Notes: generated by a model not told the origin, from the sequence alone. A stretch of 64,000 bases of DNA from Prevotella melaninogenica ATCC 25845 (GCF_000144405.1 NC_014371.1:1024501-1088500); one strand, 5' to 3'. Counted from the stretch's first letter, positions 9,159 through 18,732 are shown. Numbers and translations: made by a program.

Positions 9159-12100
9159 TTACTTCTCTAACACTTTAAACTCAGCACCTGTTGCGAAGTC
9201 CTGACCAGACTGCTCACTGAGGGCTGTCAGACGGACGAAGCGAGCCTTAACTGGTGTAGTGAGGAGGATAGTCTTTTCCTTTCTGTTGTTCTCAAACTCA
9301 CCTTCAGCAACAGCCTTACCCCATGTCTTGCCGTCGTTGCTTACCTGAATGCTGTACTTCTTGATGTTACCATTGTTACTGTCCTGACGTGGGAGGTAGG
9401 TGAAACCCTTGATAGTCTTCATACCACCACAATCGAAGTCAACCCAGTGTGGGTAGTTAGCCACAGTAACAGAGTACATTGTGTGCCAGTAGCTGCTTGG
9501 ATTTCCATCAGTAAGGTGGCTTGCGTCACCCTCACCACTCTCCTGACTTGAAGCGAAGACTACTGACAATGGGATGCTCTCAATGCGTGAGAAGGTCTGA
9601 GAAGCTACAAGCCAATCATTCTCCTTTGTCCAAGCTGAAATCGTACCACCATTGCGCAAGCTAATAGGACCAGTGTACTTCACTGCCTTCTTGCTGTCGT
9701 TAACACGATAGTAGATATCGCCCTTCGCACCATTTGCATTGATCGTCACATTGCCCTCACCGTCACGTACGATGGTAAGTGGTGTAGCACCATTCAGACT
9801 TACATTCGCATTGCTAACGAGGTCGTTGGTCTTAACAGAGTTCATAGGACGAATCATGTAACCGAAGGTGTGTGGCGTTGCCATGACACGATCGCGCAGT
9901 AACGGACCACCCTGTCCACAGCTGTTACCACCAAGGCCAGTGATAGCCATGTCAAGATGCAAATAAGTATATTCGCTCTGAGGTAATTCGTGTGGATGGT
10001 TAGCCATTGCAATGGTGTTATCCGACCAAGGAAGTGCTGAGAAACTCATCTTATCCTTAGCCACGAAGATAGCACCATAGAGGGCATCGCCGCCATCATT
10101 GCCTGTAAGAGAGAGCCAACGAGTATCCTGATGGTTACCGGTATCCTGTGGTTTAGGGAAGGCAACGAACTCATCCTCAACATTCTGCTGCTCATAGATA
10201 CCAATCATCTGACCCGTCTTACGGTCTGGATAGTTGTCAACTGTACCACGACCATAGTAATTCAACAAGCTGAGTGCCTTTGGAACACGTACGGTATAAC
10301 CCAACTTTGCGAGTGTCAGATTAGGCTTATTGCTTGTAATTGCGCTCTCGCTCTCGATGCTACCGTCAGGGAAGATAGTGTAAACCACCTGTGTATTAAA
10401 GCGGAAGTCGTCCTTACCGAATGGCTTTTCCTTGTATTCGATGAGCTTCTTCCAGTTGGCATTACCACCCTCAAGGCGATAACCATAAGGTGCCTGTGAC
10501 TCAACATTGAACACAACAGAAACAGAACCGTCAGCATTTGCGTGGGTTGTATAGTTAGTACACTTATGCTGCAGGTTGTTCAAACCATTTGCATACCATC
10601 CTTCGTAAGCCCAGTTGTCATTGTTAACCCATGCACGGAAAGCGTTCAACTCTGGTCCACAACCGTCTGCAATGATAGTCTTACCATCGTACTGAAGGTT
10701 ATAAATCGTACCCTTTGCGAGGTCGAATGTCGTTGTGAAGGTTTTGCCAGAGAAGACAATCTTATTGTCCTTTACGGCTGACATATTCACCTTACCTGCT
10801 GCAGCGATAGCTGGACGAGCCGCTGCTACCTGTACAGGCAACTGCTCTTCAGCCTGAACATATCCTGCCTTTGCCCATGGCATGTCATGCTTGAGGCGAT
10901 AGGTAATGTGGAGGAGGTACTCCTTATTTGGGTCAAGACCCTCGTTGAGTCCTGCGATTGTAATGCTCTTATGACTTCTTGCTGGTACACTACCAAGCTC
11001 AAGGTCGCCCTTCTTAACGGTTACACCATCAGCGGTCAGGCTATAAGACATTGCATAACCACTAAGATCATCAGAGTAGTAGTTCTTATTGAATACATCC
11101 AAAGTAGCTGTCTTAGCGTCCTTCCAGCTTGTTCCAATATACTGATACACCTTCTTCACCTCATAATACTGTGGCTTTGGTGTCTCATCACCGAAGATAA
11201 TACCATTCATAACAAACTGTCCATCGTTAGGCGTATCACCGAAGTCACCACCATAAGCGAGGTAACGCTTGCCCTCCTTTGTGTAGTTGTACATACTCTG
11301 GTCAATCCAATCCCAGATAGCACCACCCATAAAGAAGTTCGTAGACTCCATTGCCTCCCAATAGTCAACGAGGTTACCTACAGCGTTACCCATTGAATGG
11401 GCATACTCTGAGATATGGAAAGGATACTTGATACCCATCTTACCCTTCACCGCATCGCGGGTCCAAGCAATACTTGGATACTGGTTAGAACCCATGTCCA
11501 CGATGTCGTTGTTGCGCTCATACTGCACTGGTCTTGAAGCATCGTAAGCCTTCAGAGAGTCGTAGGCTACAACGAAGTTATGACCAGGTCCTGCCTCATT
11601 ACCCAAACTCCAGATAACGATTGAAGGCTGATTAACAAGCTGGTGAGTCATTGCCATTACACGATCAACGTGTGCTGCTTGGAACTCTGGCACATGTGAA
11701 AGCGATGCCTTGCCATAGAAGTACTCATGGCTCTCAATGTTTGCCTCGCTCTCTAAGTAGATACCATATTTATTGCAGAGATAATAGAAGTAAGGGTCGT
11801 TAGGATAATGAGAGGTACGTATGTGGTTGATATTCGCACGCTTCATCAGTATAATCTCATGTTCCATCTGCTCACGAGAGATAACCTTACCCGTCAATGG
11901 GTTGGTATCGTGGCGGTTCACACCCTTGAGTTTCACTGGTTTACCATTGATATAGTAATATCTTCCAGCCAAACCGAACTCGTCCTGACTTGCTGGTGTA
12001 TCCTTAATCTCAACAGTACGGAAACCAGTTTGGAAACTTATCGTTTCAACAACTTTCTTTCCCTGCATCAACTCACCAACGAGAACATAGACATTAGGCT

Positions 12101-13190
12101 CTTCTGCTGTCCATGCTACCGCATTGTTCACGGTAAGTGTCTGACGAACGTCAGCCTGTCCCTTACTGTTACAAACGGTCTTTGCCTTTGCATCCTCGAA
12201 GGTTGCCACCAACTCGTTATCATCAGCAAAGAGTCTATTCTTATAGATGCTCCAACGCAGATGTAAGTCTTTCGCATTCTTTGTAGTGAGGTTCTGCAGT
12301 GTTGTGTTAAGGTTTACAGTCCCCTTGCCGTCTGTATAGGAAGGGATAGCCTTCACATCAGCAATATGTACCTTCGGAGTAGCTGTTACGCTGACATTAC
12401 GGAAGATACCTGGCAAGCGGAACATATCCTGTGCCTCGAGGAAACTACCGTCAGACGAACGATAAACCTCTACTGCCACCTCATTCTTTCCCTTAGTGAT
12501 ATAAGGGGTAATATCGAATTGTGCCGTATTGCGTGAGTTCTTTGAGAAGCCTACATAACGACCGTTGATCCACAAATAGAAGAATGAGTCTACACCATCA
12601 AAGTTGAGATAGACTTCCTTACCGTCCCAAGTAGTTGGAATATCAAAGCTTCTTCTGAACGAACCTACCTCATTACGATATTCGTAAGTGGTGTAGTTCT
12701 TTGGCGGTTCACGCATAACACCCTTCTTCCAGTCGCCTGGTTCGATGTTATATTTGAAGATAACCCACTGATTTACATAGATAGGCACACCATACTTCAG
12801 TGTTCCATCTTTCTGAATACCTGCCATATTCCAGCTTACTGGCACCTGCAGACGGTCCCACTTGCTGTCATCATAACCCTTTGCGAAGAAGTCTTTTGGA
12901 CGTTCATCGGGGTTCTTTGAGAAGTGGAAACTCCATTCTCCGTTGAGAGAAAGGTAATCCTTAGCAAACTCTGGCAATACTTTTCTTGCCTCGTCAACCG
13001 AAGAGAAAGAAGAGAATAGCGCACGAGCTGGCAGTTTGTTATAACCCAGTGCACCGGGTGACTGCCATTCATTGCCAGTTGGTGCTGTAGCCTGACCGAA
13101 GAGATAGCCTCCAGTAGGATAGTCATCAGCCTGTATAGGCGCAGCTGTTAATAACGATAATAATAAACCGATTAAAAATTGTTTATGCAT
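9159..13190 (-). CDS. Secreted GH2 beta-galactosidase with C-terminal F5/8 (discoidin) domain
   Basis: A 1343-residue glycoside hydrolase of family 2 with an N-terminal signal peptide (to about residue 21). The sugar-binding jelly-roll domain (about 75-270), immunoglobulin-like domain and TIM barrel are in LacZ order. Barrel signatures are GVNRHDTNP (about 423), VIWSLGNEAG with acid/base Glu near 532, HISEYAH with nucleophile Glu near 595, and GGAIWDWIDQSM. A small beta-gal chain domain follows. The last ~140 residues (from about 1205) look like an F5/8 type C carbohydrate-binding domain. It should release terminal beta-galactose from host glycans in the periplasm or at the surface. The activity is inferred from family signatures. 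Confidence 0.93.
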   Translation of the reverse strand: MHKQFLIGLLLSLLTAAPIQADDYPTGGYLFGQATAPTGNEWQSPGALGYNKLPARALFSSFSSVDEARKVLPEFAKDYLSLNGEWSFHFSKNPDERPKDFFAKGYDDSKWDRLQVPVSWNMAGIQKDGTLKYGVPIYVNQWVIFKYNIEPGDWKKGVMREPPKNYTTYEYRNEVGSFRRSFDIPTTWDGKEVYLNFDGVDSFFYLWINGRYVGFSKNSRNTAQFDITPYITKGKNEVAVEVYRSSDGSFLEAQDMFRLPGIFRNVSVTATPKVHIADVKAIPSYTDGKGTVNLNTTLQNLTTKNAKDLHLRWSIYKNRLFADDNELVATFEDAKAKTVCNSKGQADVRQTLTVNNAVAWTAEEPNVYVLVGELMQGKKVVETISFQTGFRTVEIKDTPASQDEFGLAGRYYYINGKPVKLKGVNRHDTNPLTGKVISREQMEHEIILMKRANINHIRTSHYPNDPYFYYLCNKYGIYLESEANIESHEYFYGKASLSHVPEFQAAHVDRVMAMTHQLVNQPSIVIWSLGNEAGPGHNFVVAYDSLKAYDASRPVQYERNNDIVDMGSNQYPSIAWTRDAVKGKMGIKYPFHISEYAHSMGNAVGNLVDYWEAMESTNFFMGGAIWDWIDQSMYNYTKEGKRYLAYGGDFGDTPNDGQFVMNGIIFGDETPKPQYYEVKKVYQYIGTSWKDAKTATLDVFNKNYYSDDLSGYAMSYSLTADGVTVKKGDLELGSVPARSHKSITIAGLNEGLDPNKEYLLHITYRLKHDMPWAKAGYVQAEEQLPVQVAAARPAIAAAGKVNMSAVKDNKIVFSGKTFTTTFDLAKGTIYNLQYDGKTIIADGCGPELNAFRAWVNNDNWAYEGWYANGLNNLQHKCTNYTTHANADGSVSVVFNVESQAPYGYRLEGGNANWKKLIEYKEKPFGKDDFRFNTQVVYTIFPDGSIESESAITSNKPNLTLAKLGYTVRVPKALSLLNYYGRGTVDNYPDRKTGQMIGIYEQQNVEDEFVAFPKPQDTGNHQDTRWLSLTGNDGGDALYGAIFVAKDKMSFSALPWSDNTIAMANHPHELPQSEYTYLHLDMAITGLGGNSCGQGGPLLRDRVMATPHTFGYMIRPMNSVKTNDLVSNANVSLNGATPLTIVRDGEGNVTINANGAKGDIYYRVNDSKKAVKYTGPISLRNGGTISAWTKENDWLVASQTFSRIESIPLSVVFASSQESGEGDASHLTDGNPSSYWHTMYSVTVANYPHWVDFDCGGMKTIKGFTYLPRQDSNNGNIKKYSIQVSNDGKTWGKAVAEGEFENNRKEKTILLTTPVKARFVRLTALSEQSGQDFATGAEFKVLEK

Positions 13191-13308
13191 AATAGTTAGG
13201 TGTTATATTCTGTCTTATCTGTCTCTGACTGCCTCTTTCAAGGTTTCTCCAAAGACGCTATGAGGTTGTTACTCAGCATGCAGACCTCACTTCTTTTATC
13301 AATGTAGG

Positions 13309-13338
13309 CAAAGTTAATAAAAAAAAACAAATAAGCAA
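13309..13338 (-). promoter_or_regulatory. Promoter of beta-galactosidase gene
   Basis: On the reverse strand: TTG (13336-13338), 19 bases, TAACTTTG (13309-13316). The leader to the ATG is about 110 nt. Confidence 0.6.
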
Positions 13339-13381
13339 TGAGAAAGGGAGGATATTACGTAAATAATACACTCTTGGGGGA

Positions 13382-13600
13382 AGTGGACAAGTGAACGGGT
13401 AGACGAGTAAACGAGTTGATTGTAAAGAAAGACAGGGTAACAAGGGGACAAGTGGACAAGTGAACGAGTGGACAGGTGAACAAGTTAATTGTGGAGGAAG
13501 ACAAAGTAACAAGGGAACAGGTGGACAAGTTAGACGAGTAGACAAGGGAAAAAGATGATAGTGGAGGAATACAAAGTAACAGGGGAACAGGGGTAAGTAC
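13382..13600. repeat. Nested octamer / ~69-bp direct repeats
   Basis: Degenerate 8-bp units of the type GTGGACAA/GTGAACGA run in tandem. They sit inside larger units of about 69 bp that each carry a GGAGGAAGACAAAGTAACAA-like stretch (starting near 13416, 13486 and 13554). A further unit lies at about 13805-13880. It is not coding, and the 121-codon reverse frame (Cys/Leu/Pro-rich) is a by-product. There are no spacers, so it is not a CRISPR. Confidence 0.7.
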
Positions 13601-13677
13601 TTATAATATATGGGGTGAGAAGGGCTTGAAAAAAGCAAGAGACTAATACACTTCTTACAAGAAGAGTTTAGTTTTTA

Positions 13678-13763
13678 TTTGCTGTCACTTTTAACACTTC
13701 AAGTAATCACACTGTAAACTAACAAGTTAGACGAGTTTTTCGAGTGATAGGAGTGACAGCAAA
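13678..13763. repeat. 86-bp repeat with inverted ends, copy 1
   Basis: TTTGCTGTCAC (13678-13688) and GTGACAGCAAA (13753-13763) are perfect 11-bp inverted ends. The copy at 29040-29125 has the same length and shares much of the interior (CTTTTAACA, TGTAAAC, AGTTA). It resembles a minimal palindromic mobile repeat. Confidence 0.7.
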
Positions 13764-13906
13764 GTTTGTTTTATAGAAATGTATTAAGAAAACAAAGCGA
13801 CATGAGGGGTAACAAGTTAGACGAGTGAACGAGCCGACAAGTTAACAGGTTGCTTGTGGAGAGTACAAGGCAACATGAGAACTCGGTTTCCGTTATGCAG
13901 CTAAAT

Positions 13907-14452
13907 CTATAACAAGTCACAAGGAGCAACGACTTTCTGATTTGGGTCCATACCACGTCTTTTCATTAGTTTACCAAGTCCGAAGATATGATAAGACTTG
14001 ATAGGCTTGGGCGTAGCAAGTTGAATACCAAACTGATCCTTATAGATATCATATATAAGTTCTGAACAATAATACTTATCATTATTAAACTTAAAGGCTA
14101 AATCATAACGCTTACCAAGGTATTTAGCGTACTTAATTTTGACAGGTTTGTTCAGTACTCGTCTTCTCTTATACCTTCCCATCTTACCCCTATCAATCCA
14201 TTTTTTTAGTGGAGTGAGCTTGACAACATTAGAAGCTTCAAGCACATAGGGTTTTCCTTCCTTCTCTACAATCACACCACAATGTGACCACGGAGAATTA
14301 GTTGCTAATTGAATAAAAGGCGACTGACGACTTTGCGATACTTGAAAGATTAAGTCTCCCTCCTTAAAATCATTCGTCAATCTTGGAGTTCGCTGCGCAT
14401 ACAATGCAATAGCAACCAATAGTAACATGATTATTGTCTTAAACTTTTTCAT
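13907..14452 (-). CDS. Exported YiiX-like permuted papain-fold protein
   Basis: A 181-residue protein with a signal peptide (MKKFKTIIMLLLVAIALYAQ). The mature part has the permuted NlpC/P60 (YiiX/YebB-like) order: EGDLIFQVS, then the catalytic His in SPWSHCGVIV, EASNVVKLTPL, and the catalytic Cys late in the chain at YYCSELIYDIY. This family includes amidase- and peptidase-like enzymes acting on peptidoglycan or lipids; the substrate is unknown. It has its own promoter at 14532-14562. The next gene upstream encodes another exported cysteine-protease-fold protein. Confidence 0.85.
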   Translation of the reverse strand: MKKFKTIIMLLLVAIALYAQRTPRLTNDFKEGDLIFQVSQSRQSPFIQLATNSPWSHCGVIVEKEGKPYVLEASNVVKLTPLKKWIDRGKMGRYKRRRVLNKPVKIKYAKYLGKRYDLAFKFNNDKYYCSELIYDIYKDQFGIQLATPKPIKSYHIFGLGKLMKRRGMDPNQKVVAPCDLL

Positions 14453-14531
14453 TATTATTCTGTTATTCCTTGACTTACAAGGACTCTAAAAATACATTTC
14501 CCGTTACTTAGGAGTAGCCGTAAAGCGATTG

Positions 14532-14562
14532 CAAAGGTAATGATTCTAATGCAGAATGTCAA
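14532..14562 (-). promoter_or_regulatory. Promoter of YiiX-like gene
   Basis: Reverse strand: TTG (14560-14562), 20 bases, TACCTTTG (14532-14539). The sequence around it (GATTGCAAAGGTA, then TGTCAAG) recurs at the promoter of the neighbouring gene (15547-15577), suggesting a duplicated promoter cassette. Confidence 0.65.
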
Positions 14563-14711
14563 GCGGAGCAGACTTTTTTGTTGCCAACAACTCATTCTCA
14601 AGACATCTCTACCCTAACCACCAAGAACTCTACTCCCAAAGGACTATGAGTACTAATGGAAAGCAACTACCTAAATCCACATCGCTATGAACAACGAGGA
14701 AAACGATGTAT

Positions 14712-14816
14712 CTTAATCCTTGTTTTAATGTAAAAAGTTCTAAGAGTTACTACTTTTGAGCACGATACAATCATCAATCAGTCCTTATCCTTATTCTAAT
14801 GGAGGATACGCTCGGA
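14712..14816. repeat. Degenerate CTTAATCCTTGTTTTAATG repeats
   Basis: TCTTAATCCTTGTTTTAATG at about 14712 and a variant CCTTATCCTTATTCTAATGG at about 14782, the latter continuing AGGATACGCTCGGAG. A third copy lies at 15408-15440. They occur only downstream of these two promoters in the window. Function unknown. Confidence 0.5.
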
Positions 14817-14933
14817 GCTCATGATTGAGTTCTTATAAATTTAATTTATTCTGGAGTACTCATATTTACTGCATATATAATAATATACCATATTGCATAA
14901 TATAGTAATATAAAAAATAACCATTTAAGATAT

Positions 14934-15359
14934 TTACAAGCTTTTCTCATATCTAAATATTTTATATTTCGTAAATCTATAACCAGACGCAGGAAACATT
15001 GATTTCTGTTTGAAATCAGAAACCCATTGTTCACCATTCCATATTGCTATATGCCCAAAGATATGGTTTTTAATAGCAGGAAATACTATTATATCACCTT
15101 TCTTATAATTTTTAGTATCTATTACTTTAAAACCATATTTCGGTAATACTTTAGAATAATAGTAAGCTGGATAAATTCCTATTGGACATCCTCCTGCTTG
15201 CATAGCCCGCATAACAAACCATGCACAACAAGTATGTGATTTACTTAATGCATTATTTGTGACATATACAGCTGTCTTTTCTGGATTATAACTAAAATTT
15301 CTACTCCAAATAACAAGAACGGATATCAGAATTATTACTATTGATAAAATCTTTTTCAT
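14934..15359 (-). CDS. Exported CHAP/amidase-like small protein
   Basis: A 141-residue protein with an N-terminal hydrophobic signal or anchor (residues 3-20). It then has SHTCCAWFVMRAMQAGG with a likely nucleophilic Cys near 44-45, KKGDIIVFP, and GHIAIWNGEQWVSDFKQ with a candidate catalytic His near 106. That order matches CHAP and Tae-type peptidoglycan amidases. It could be a housekeeping cell-wall hydrolase or an interbacterial toxin; no immunity gene or secretion apparatus is visible nearby. The AT content is higher than in neighbouring genes, which hints at transfer. Confidence 0.7.
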   Translation of the reverse strand: MKKILSIVIILISVLVIWSRNFSYNPEKTAVYVTNNALSKSHTCCAWFVMRAMQAGGCPIGIYPAYYYSKVLPKYGFKVIDTKNYKKGDIIVFPAIKNHIFGHIAIWNGEQWVSDFKQKSMFPASGYRFTKYKIFRYEKSL

Positions 15360-15407
15360 TATTTAATTGAATCTAATTTACCGACTCTGGAAACATCTCA
15401 ATCTCTT

Positions 15408-15440
15408 CGTCTTAATCCTTGTTTTAATGGAAGATACACT
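15408..15440. repeat. CTTAATCCTTGTTTTAATG repeat copy
   Basis: Lies in the ~180-nt leader of the CHAP-like gene and repeats the element seen at about 14712 and 14782, here followed by GAAGATACACTCAGAG. Confidence 0.5.
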
Positions 15441-15546
15441 CAGAGAAAGCAAGACATACGAATCCTTTGTATAAGCAGGATTGGTATTTATAAGACCAAT
15501 AACACCTTCTCTTGTTAACCGAAATTAACTGCTTTCTAAGCGAGTG

Positions 15547-15577
15547 CAAAGGTAGTATTTTTTAAGCAAGATGTCAA
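15547..15577 (-). promoter_or_regulatory. Promoter of CHAP-like gene
   Basis: Reverse strand: TTG (15575-15577), 20 bases, TACCTTTG (15547-15554). The leader is about 180 nt. Confidence 0.6.
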
Positions 15578-15617
15578 GGAACGCAGGCTTAAATCTTATT
15601 AGCCAAAGGTAACTTTT

Positions 15618-16103
15618 TTATAGGTTATTGCCTGTCTGATGTTTCCAAAAGCGAGAAGTGATATCCTCAAAACTTCCATCTGTACAGCGGCGGTACATTC
15701 GTTGATTGGTACGTGGGGAATCAAGTCCACCCAAATGGCGGAGGTAGGGTCCCACTTTGATATAGTCGAAATGCTGTTGATCGATAAGCGGAGAGATTGC
15801 TGTGCGCCCAGTGTACCAACCAACCTTCAAACCGTGGTGACATTCTTGGACATATTTCGCAAGCAGGTCAACAGCCGCTGGGTCGCCATCGCCCCCCATA
15901 AACCCCACACAGGTAATGGTGTCTTTCGCACCATGAATCAGCGCAGACAGTGCTTCAGCCGTCAATTCATCTCCCCTATTTACCCACAAGAACTGACTAT
16001 GACAGCCCGGACAGCGACACGGACATCCCGAAATATTAATGGCAAGCGTCACCTCATCGGGAAACTCCTGAAAGACGATATCTGTATTGATATAACGAAG
16101 CAT
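15618..16103 (-). CDS. nrdG: Anaerobic ribonucleotide reductase activating protein
   Basis: A 161-residue radical-SAM activase. The cluster motif is CPCRCPGC near the N-terminus, which supplies a CxxxCxxC set; GFMGGDGDP and the C-terminal YIKVGPY follow. It makes the glycyl radical on NrdD for anaerobic dNTP synthesis. The ATG at 16103 (MLRYINTDIVFQE) is preferred: the frame can extend to 16175, but the added residues are not conserved-looking. No nrdD lies within this window beside it, unlike the usual nrdD-nrdG pair. Confidence 0.88.
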   Translation of the reverse strand: MLRYINTDIVFQEFPDEVTLAINISGCPCRCPGCHSQFLWVNRGDELTAEALSALIHGAKDTITCVGFMGGDGDPAAVDLLAKYVQECHHGLKVGWYTGRTAISPLIDQQHFDYIKVGPYLRHLGGLDSPRTNQRMYRRCTDGSFEDITSRFWKHQTGNNL

Positions 16104-16497
16104 TACTATCTGATTCTTTTTGCTAAACATGCTTATGTTCAAGTGATTATCTTCACCCACGCAACACCGTGTCACCTCCTTTAATGTGAACGATTTTCTA
16201 CTCTACAAAGATATAAAGAAAGTATTAAACAAAGCAGACTTTATGTGGAATTATTGATAAAATTTATAAGCTTTGTCGCTGTCATTCTTTATACCATCGC
16301 ACTTTTGTAATATTACTTTTAGTTCCGTCCGCTCTATCTCTGTGTACCCATCTATTCTTAGCAGAATACATATTCTACACAAATAAAAGATAAATATGCT
16401 CTTTGAATAGTATAGATTTTACCAATTTCTATTCCAAACAATCCAAAATAACTATCTATTTTGTAATAAAAAACTCAACACTTGAAAATCAACACAT

Positions 16498-16593
16498 GCT
16501 CTTTTAGGTTCGTAAAGACGCCCTTTTGGCTTGCAAAAGGTGCCCTTTAAGACCCTTACTAACGCCCTTTTGGAATCCAATTAAGCACCTTTT
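16498..16593 (-). repeat. 96-bp intergenic repeat, copy R3 (inverted)
   Basis: Reverse complement of the family. AAAAGGTGCTT reads leftward from 16593, and the middle AAAGGGCACCTTTTGC pairs back with the start. A conserved outer hairpin (GTTAC/GTAAC) follows at about 16605-16640. Confidence 0.85.
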
Positions 16594-16712
16594 GAAACAC
16601 TGTTTCGTAACTTCTTTATAGCGAGAGGGTTACAAAAGTAGAAAAGAAGACCTTTCTTTAGCCTTTTTTCGGTATAAAAGCACAAGATAATGTAAAGGAA
16701 ATTCAGAAACGA

Positions 16713-16757
16713 CAAAACGTCCTCAGCAATCTGAAAGCAGATTGTTGAGGACGTTTT
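16713..16757. terminator. Strong terminator-like hairpin
   Basis: AAACGTCCTCAGCAATCTG pairs almost perfectly with CAGATTgttGAGGACGTTT around an AAAG loop, followed by T-rich sequence. There is no obvious gene for it to end; it may mark the end of a lost or small transcript. Confidence 0.6.
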
Positions 16758-16803
16758 ATATGATTTTAGGAAACTATTTATAGCTCGGTTTCTACTTATT
16801 ACA

Positions 16804-17147
16804 GATTCATCCAAAATATGGAGTGATAAACTAAAGACCTTACATAATAAGGCACACAGAGCTAAAGAGCGGACGGAGTTAAACACAATATCATGGAGGT
16901 GCCAGCGGCACAAAGAGCAACGGAGGTGTAGCGTACAGATTCTTGATTGCTTTTGGGGCTAATGAGTTGTGAATAAAATCTATAATAAAACTGGCAAATA
17001 ACCTCCTTAGCTCCATGCACCGACGGTGCCTCTGTGGCTTCTATCGTTTTTTAATAATCCTCCGTTTTCTCCTTTTCTCTGTGTGACATTACGTCAATAC
17101 TCTAAGCTTATGAGATAAACCTTATCACTCCAAATTATCGAAGGCTC
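16804..17147. mobile_element. MITE-like element, copy M1
   Basis: A 344-bp non-coding element with inverted ends (AATATGGAGTGATAAA on the left, CTTATCACTCCAAATT on the right). The interior is a large imperfect palindrome rich in CGGAGGTGCC and GCACCGACGGTGCC-type motifs. Two relatives lie at 19343-19718 (inverted) and 32440-32786. Its right end falls 3 bp before the rmuC stop codon. Confidence 0.7.
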
Positions 17148-17150
17148 TTA

Positions 17151-18482
17151 TTACAGGCTCTCTGGAATCTGTTTCTTCGGACTGATACCTAATGTTTTTA
17201 ATCCTTCTAATCGGCGAACGATGTTACCCTTACCCTCGTTTAGTTGACCCTTCGCCCTGTTGAAGTCTTGCTGTAGGCGGTCGATGTCGACACCTAACTT
17301 CACGAAAGTCTCTGCAAAGGTGACGAACTTATCGAAGAGTTCGTTTGATTGGTGGAGGATTTCCTCTACATTCTTTGTCATACGGAAGTTCTGCCACATC
17401 GTATGTGTCAACTGCAAAGCCATGAGAAGATTGCTTGGACTCAGTATGATAATATGCTTACGATAAGCGTATTGCAAGATAGATGGGTCGGTCTTCAAAG
17501 CAGCAGAATAGCCACTTTCGTAAGGAACGAACATCAGTACAAAGCCAATACAGCCCGGTACAAGTTTCTCGTAATTCTTAGCCGACAATTCGTCGACATG
17601 CTTCTTGATAGAGGAAACATGTTCCTTCAAATAGCGTTCACGCTCCGTTGCATCTTCTTCTCTGATTGCTGCCTGATAAGCCGTCAGTGAAACCTTAGCA
17701 TCTATCACGGCACGTTCTTCGTTCGGGAAGACTATCACGGCATCTGGTCGGAAGTTATTACCGTCCTTGTCTTTGTAGTTCTCTTGCAGAAAATACTGTT
17801 GCCCCTGAATAAGACCGCAGTCTTCCAACGTCTTATCGAGAATCATCTCACCCCAATCGCCCTGCATCTTAGAGTCGCCTTTAAGGGCTTGTGTAAGCGA
17901 AGCAGCATCATTACCAATACGTTCCGTCTGTTCACGCAGTTCCTTCACCGCCCGTTCTTGATCCTCACGCATCGCCTTGATGGTCAGTTCCTGCTCCGCA
18001 TGAAGACGTTTCATCGCCTCCTCGAAGGTCGTTTTAATCTCTGTTTTGTTGGCTGTATTCTCCTTACTGTTGTTTGTAACAGTCTGATTAAAAGCCTCTA
18101 AACGCTCTTTTAGTGGTGAGAGGAGAGCGTCCAAACGTTCTTTATCAGCCGTATTCATCTTCTCCCGACTCTCATCCAACATTTGAGCAGCCATATTGCG
18201 CACCTCCTCCTGCAGGAGTCGGTTCTTCGCTTCAGCCTGCTTCTGGAGTTCGTCGCGTAGCTGTTCGCCATGCTTTCGCTCTGCCTCAAGCTGCTGCAAA
18301 GCATTCTCTTTCACCACCGCAATACGTTCGTCAACATTCTTTCGTTCTGTTTCAAGTTGACTACGGAGGACAGCTAATTGCTCACCAGCATTCTTCTGTT
18401 CCTGTGTTGATTTGTTCTTCATCCAGAGGAGCATGATGCTTGCACCGATGATGATGCCGAGAAGTAGATAAATTATTGCCAT
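17151..18482 (-). CDS. rmuC: DNA recombination protein RmuC
   Basis: A 443-residue protein with an N-terminal membrane segment (residues 2-20), a long coiled coil (about 25-190) and the RmuC nuclease-like domain (about 200-420). Landmarks include GDWGEMILDKTLEDCGL, RPDAVIVFPNEERAVIDAKVSL (the D...DAK core of a PD-(D/E)XK-like fold) and VPYESGYSAAL. RmuC limits DNA inversions and can also restrict phage or plasmid DNA in some bacteria. It appears to be a single gene. Confidence 0.95.
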   Translation of the reverse strand: MAIIYLLLGIIIGASIMLLWMKNKSTQEQKNAGEQLAVLRSQLETERKNVDERIAVVKENALQQLEAERKHGEQLRDELQKQAEAKNRLLQEEVRNMAAQMLDESREKMNTADKERLDALLSPLKERLEAFNQTVTNNSKENTANKTEIKTTFEEAMKRLHAEQELTIKAMREDQERAVKELREQTERIGNDAASLTQALKGDSKMQGDWGEMILDKTLEDCGLIQGQQYFLQENYKDKDGNNFRPDAVIVFPNEERAVIDAKVSLTAYQAAIREEDATERERYLKEHVSSIKKHVDELSAKNYEKLVPGCIGFVLMFVPYESGYSAALKTDPSILQYAYRKHIIILSPSNLLMALQLTHTMWQNFRMTKNVEEILHQSNELFDKFVTFAETFVKLGVDIDRLQQDFNRAKGQLNEGKGNIVRRLEGLKTLGISPKKQIPESL

Positions 18483-18732
18483 ACTTGTTCTTTTTCATTT
18501 GTTTTCTCCTCATATAAAGCCATGAATGAATCGACTTTATAGAGCCTCAGTAGCGCCTCAACAGACATGAATAGCACAGGCTTCTATCATGAGGACTTTG
18601 CCACATCGTAAAAGTCACCTTATTTATTATTGGATAAAAGCGTCCGAAACGATACGATTAGCATGACAAAAATACAAATAAAATCAGAGAAAATCGCCCC
18701 TTTTAAAAGAATATTTTTTCAGTACACTCAGA
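18483..18732. other. Intergenic region upstream of rmuC
   Basis: About 250 bp between rmuC and the RHS remnant. No gene and no clear promoter motif are seen. Confidence 0.4.

Larger units (their letters stand above)
16104..16803. other. Intergenic region with repeat R3 and a terminator-like hairpin
   Basis: No gene is supported. It contains repeat R3 (16498-16593, inverted) with a flanking hairpin, and a strong inverted repeat at 16713-16757. The remainder is AT-rich with no recognised motif. Confidence 0.5.

Noticed and set aside
10887..11396. 169-codon forward frame
   Set aside because: It lies entirely inside the beta-galactosidase gene on the other strand, is rich in Cys/Leu/Ile and has no promoter; a shadow frame.
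13382..13600. Possible CRISPR-like array from the regular repeats
   Set aside because: The units are 8 bp and contiguous, the larger ~69-bp units have no unique spacers, and there are no cas genes.
15639..16184. 181-codon forward frame
   Set aside because: Antisense to nrdG, which has clear radical-SAM motifs. The forward product resembles nothing.
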